A stretch of DNA of 64,000 nt from Pseudoscleropodium purum (Eukaryota > Streptophyta > Bryopsida > Hypnales > Brachytheciaceae). The first letter of the stretch is position 1, and each line of letters opens with the position of its first letter. The notes below the pieces were generated by a model. The model was not told the DNA's origin and searched no databases. It saw only the letters and a list, made by a program, of their open reading frames with translations. The position numbers were made by a program, and so were the translations under genes. The stretch covers positions 30,928,243 to 30,992,242 of the forward strand of contig OZ017796.1 of the NCBI GenBank assembly GCA_963969395.1, given 5' to 3'. Positions 60,001 through 64,000 of this stretch are shown in pieces.

Positions 60001-60816
60001 TACATTGAAAGTTATTCATAACATTATTTACAATGAAAACAAGGATCCCCTTTGCATCTTGAAAAAAAAAAACCTACAAGGAACAAAACCATCTTACACA
60101 ATTCCTCAACCAACCCTCATCCTTGAATTAAGTGAAAATCTCTCTCAAGCATTTGAGGCATGATACCTTTCCAACATGTAGAAGACCAAGGTCATACAAT
60201 ACTATGTTAATCATATTATCTATTGACATTGGATTCCCACTAAAACTTATTGACTTCAAATATGAAAATTGTGTATGATAATCTACTACTAGAGCATGGG
60301 ATTGTACTATTAGAGCATGGGAAACTAATGTGCAAAAGTCAACTATTACTAAAATATTTGAGCTAGTGCAAGCGTTGTATTTTCAGAAAAAGACAATTTC
60401 CAGAAAAAAAACAATTTGGTGCTACCACTAATTTTGGAATGACTAATTTTGCACCCTCACTAACATGATAAATCAATGCAGGTGGCCGAAACTATTCTGA
60501 AGCTCAGGTGATAGCGCAAGAGCAATTCAAAAACTAACTCTTAATTCGTCTCATAATTCTCGTCATCTGAACAGGCACATTCCCACAGACTACTGTTTAC
60601 ATCCACACTCTTCAATTTAAGAGTAGTGCAGGAATATTTACCTACTGCATCAGTTGCGATGCCAAACCCGATCATTTAATTAGTTTTCTCATGCGTTTGA
60701 GTGCCCTGTGCAAGTCAATCCAGCCTCTGAGTGTGAAACAACTGACCAAGATCAGCCACTAATTTAATGGCCAATTTGCTAATGACTAAAACAAGGTGAA
60801 ATGAAAATTCAAAGCA
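57030..60816. other. Spacer between the propeller gene and RFC; no gene seen
   Basis: 57030-57900 has moderate GC and is probably 3' UTR and flank; GTAATAATTGA occurs twice near 57198 and 57221. 57900-60500 is AT-rich with a TA dinucleotide run at about 59295-59314. Small open frames such as 59646-59846 have no family likeness. Confidence 0.5.
59295..59314. repeat. TA dinucleotide microsatellite
   Basis: An uninterrupted (AT)n run of about 20 bases in AT-rich spacer. Confidence 0.85.
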
Positions 60817-63657
60817 TCACCGAGCTGCAGCCACCAAAGCTGTCCGGGCGTGTGTAAATGCACCGAGTAAGGCCCCCAATTGTAGCTTCTCGTTTGTCCC
60901 AAATGCTAATCTGTACCTGCAAAATCAGAGCGCCAGGACGTCAAGATTAGTGAAACTGTGACTTGAGTCCCTCGTCTGACCTGAAGACAATCATCCTGGC
61001 CAATAAATTAGTATTTTCGCCAATTGTACCCTAGTAGGGTAAACATTGCTGAGTCAAACAAACACGATCAATGTATGTCAAGCCAACTGGAATTAGTTAC
61101 TAAATGCCTGCACTGCCAACAACTAGCACATTATTCCTGATTGTGATTTGTGAACGAGTAATCTACTTGCGGCCATACCTAGGGTTTGAAGTGCTAGTTA
61201 ACATCCAATCACCTAATGGACCTTAAACACCCTGGTGAGCTAATTGGCGCTACTTAATTGGTGCTGGTGGGCATAAGAATTTTATCACTAGAATTAAAAC
61301 AGAGAGAACCAACGAGTTGCGGTGATCCATACTCAATGTCTGCAAGAGCATCAATCAGCTGAACCCTCACTGGTGGAGGCATGTTAATACTAAAAACAAA
61401 CCTGTCACAGACAAGAAAAATATTAGCAAATGTGTTGTTGCTGCAGGTATGGAAGCAAGACGAACAGCTACCAACGTTGCGAATTCGGAAATAGAAATTG
61501 ATGGAGCATCTTGTCGAATTATTTCGAGACAAATGAAACGCATGCAGGTACAAGCTTACGACAGCAAAACGACAGAAAACAATCTAAAATAGCGCATGTT
61601 AACCACACAACACATACAGTATCGTTAAAGTCAAAGGACGGAAAACACACGTCACGAAAGCAACATCACTAGAAAACCAGGGTTAATATAATCTTAAATC
61701 AGAGAGAAATGTTCTGCACTTACGGTTGAAGCTCTTTCACAACGTCAACCAATGCCAGTCCTTTGCTTGTCTTCATCTGCGTTATCTCTGTTGAATAAGG
61801 TTAAGGTCAATGAAGCACAAGAACAGGAACACCCATTCGAGTAGAGTAGCTTTAATTTGAGTACACGAACTGCATCACAAAATCATGTACTACCCGCTTA
61901 GCAAGTTCAGATCAATAGACCTTTAGAACAATTGCACTGCTTTGGAAGTATCGTCCACATTATTATTAACCAGTTTCAGCAAAGTTCCTCCGTCTCCCAC
62001 AAATATGGGAAGTTTTGCTGATAAGTGTCGTTGACCACTATTATTCAAGTTCTTCTGTAAGAATCCTGGGGAGATACCATCCCTAAAGGAGGAAATCTTT
62101 GGGTTAGAAATGTTGTCACTCATATGTATGTAACTCCAGAAAGATCGAAGAATATATTCGTACAATGGCGAGACGTTCAGGAAGAAAAATCCGAATAAAC
62201 AACACTCATCGGGTAAAGCAGATTGTGAGTTCCCTACAAGCTCATTGAAAACGCATGAACACATGCACAAGAGTATCATTTGGGGTTTGTGAAGGATACT
62301 TTGGTAGGAAGTAGAGAAAGGTTCATTCAGTAGCCAAAATGCAATTTGCTCGATATCTTTTGGCATTGGATTACCAGTGCACAAGTAAACAGCCTCTTCA
62401 GTCAAGTGAGGGCTCGCCATTTGTGCCGACTGTCACAGTAAAACAAGTGCACCAAAACAGCGTTGTTAGAGTTCGTGAAATAATCGATTTGGCAACAACG
62501 CAGAATGATAATATCGCAAGAAGCACAAGAAGAACCAGATATCAATTTCTTAAAACGAAAATGAAGAACGAAATAAGTCACCAGAGAAGGATACGAGAAG
62601 CAAAAAAATAGAAGAATAGAAAATCTCGTTCCTTTAATTTGAGATTCCCATATCCAGGTCCTCAATTATTTGCCTCATTGCCCAGAAACCTGTGGAAGAG
62701 AGCAACAACCTGAAGGATGTTAAGGGCCTTGCGCAAATCTCCATTAACGAGTCTCACGATAGCTGCCAACCCACCATCCGTCACATCCAAACTGCACACA
62801 GAACCAGTACTCACTGTCAATCACTGACAGCACTCAAACTGATATGGATATAACCATTCACAACAACAGCACATGTCTGGATCAACTAATGCATGCACTA
62901 TAAGTATCTCTTAACTCGTGTAGAGGATTTGGTTTTCATCATACCAGAAAAATCAAGCATCTAAAAACCCCAAAGTGCCCAAGTGGCCAACAGTGTCCAC
63001 TTCCATATCTACAAGAGTTGAAATAAATCATTTAGAAAAGTTGAAAAAAGGTAAGAAAATGTACCACCCCTACATTCTGAATGATAGAAATAAGTATTGT
63101 AAATTACATATAAACAGATATATTTTTTGAAAGTGCCGGTGAGATCGTACCCTTCTTGCTGAATGACATAGCGAAGACGCTCTGTGACATTGGCAGGATC
63201 CAATGGAGCGAATCTGAACCGAGTGCACCGAGACTGCAGTGCCGGGATGATCTTACTAGCATAGTTGCAAATGAGACAAAATCTGGTACTCTTTGTATAC
63301 TTCTCAATGACTGCCATTGAAGAGAAAGAATTCAGAGAAAAAAAACTTTTCCTTTAAACCACTTCTCTTATAGATGTGCAACACTTTGTAGTCCAAAGCA
63401 ATCCACGAATCAAACCATCACGAAGACGTGAAATTCCACAACAAGTAAAAATTTGGTGCTACTTTAAGGAAAACGCTTTAAGAGCCTTCAATTGAATAAA
63501 TAGTTTCATGAGGTAGCTGATGTAATGGGGAACACAGAAGGAAAAGGGGAAAAAGGAAAATTAGAGGAGAGGATTACCTCTACGCAAAGCAAACTGGGCT
63601 TCTTTCGTCATGGCATCTGCCTCGTCCAGAATAACGAGTTTCACATTCACCTTTGGC
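60817..63657 (-). CDS. RFC3: Replication factor C subunit 3 (human RFC5/yeast Rfc3 type), C-terminal part
   Basis: Small subunit of the RFC clamp loader, an AAA+ ATPase complex that opens PCNA and loads it at primer ends in the nucleus. Seven exons on the minus strand join in frame: 63657-63578, 63310-63151, 62791-62710, 62429-62300, 61787-61724, 61401-61333 and 60916-60817 (TGA), encoding the last 227 residues. Visible: Walker-B/DEAD-type box LVILDEADAMT; sensor-1 CLICNYASKI; the SRC arginine-finger motif in IPALQSRCTRFRF; sensor-2 area GDLRKALNILQ; then the collar domain (TEEAVYLCTGNP, VRVQLIDALADIEYRL). The first exon here begins with the last base of a codon, so the Walker-A region and N terminus lie beyond 64000. 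63658-64000 is intron with no exon seen. All visible motifs are intact. Confidence 0.95.
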
Positions 63658-64000
63658 CTGCATAGCCCCATAGAAATTTTTTCATGAAAAGGACACAAAT
63701 AATATGTTTACACCAAAAGAACCATCAGGCTCAAATAAGGCCTTGAGTATATTTAGCAGTTTTGAGTGGGTCATATGAGTAGTTCCTTAATCCAGTTTTA
63801 ATTATTCCTTGACCAACACATCCAATGCTCTTCACTTAATGTAGTTACATATAATTTGACCCAATCGGAAATACATTTTTCACATTATGATCAATCAAAA
63901 AATCATTCTAAAATCATAAATCCTTGGTAGTTTAGGGGTCAACTCTACAGTAAGCAAATAGGTGGGTTTCTGCGATACAACCTAAGCCTAGTATCTAGAC

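Noticed and set aside
1..64000. CRISPR arrays, bacterial operons or riboswitches
   Set aside because: Introns, spacing and protein families show nuclear plant DNA; no regularly spaced short repeats with unique spacers were seen.

Overview
This is a nuclear window from a land plant. The spliced genes have GT-AG introns and encode plant-type proteins: a farnesylated type-A DnaJ, a SUVR5-like histone methyltransferase, a 9-cis-epoxycarotenoid dioxygenase (NCED) and a replication factor C subunit. Exons are close to 50% GC and sit as islands in very AT-rich spacers full of decayed repeats. Three features fit a bryophyte, possibly a moss such as Sphagnum, better than a seed plant: an NCED gene with three introns, a decayed zinc-finger/transposase-like ORF, and the style of the spacers. 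That placement is inference; no single marker fixes the species.

Layout. 1-551: last exon of an unrecognised gene (+). 4969-7907: complete seven-exon DnaJ gene (-). 9262-11700: broken, transposon-like zinc-finger ORF (-). 14647-15780: CACTA-like element flanked by ATT duplications, with a tRNA/SINE-like piece inside. 18333-18803: three 157-bp tandem repeats just upstream of the SUVR5-like gene (19502-29070, +, 15 exons, 1669 aa). 29-39 kb: AT-rich repeat land containing a large foldback element (about 36325-37490) inserted in an older dispersed repeat. 40415-44039: four-exon NCED gene (+). 45986-46098 and 52021-52293: two small inverted-repeat elements. 55706-56929: F-box-associated/kelch-like reading frame (+) with a probable one-base frameshift near its end. 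60817-63657: last seven exons of an RFC3-type clamp-loader subunit (-); its 5' exons lie beyond the window.

The genes do not form an operon or a pathway. They are independent nuclear genes for chaperoning, chromatin silencing, ABA synthesis and DNA replication. Exon coordinates were worked out by hand from splice sites, reading phase and family similarity. The four spliced models (DnaJ, SUVR5-like, NCED, RFC) keep an open frame across every junction. I found no convincing new multi-gene system. The most unusual items are the foldback element, the nested CACTA/tRNA-like structure, the 157-bp array in front of a silencing methyltransferase, and the decayed zinc-finger transposase-like ORF.
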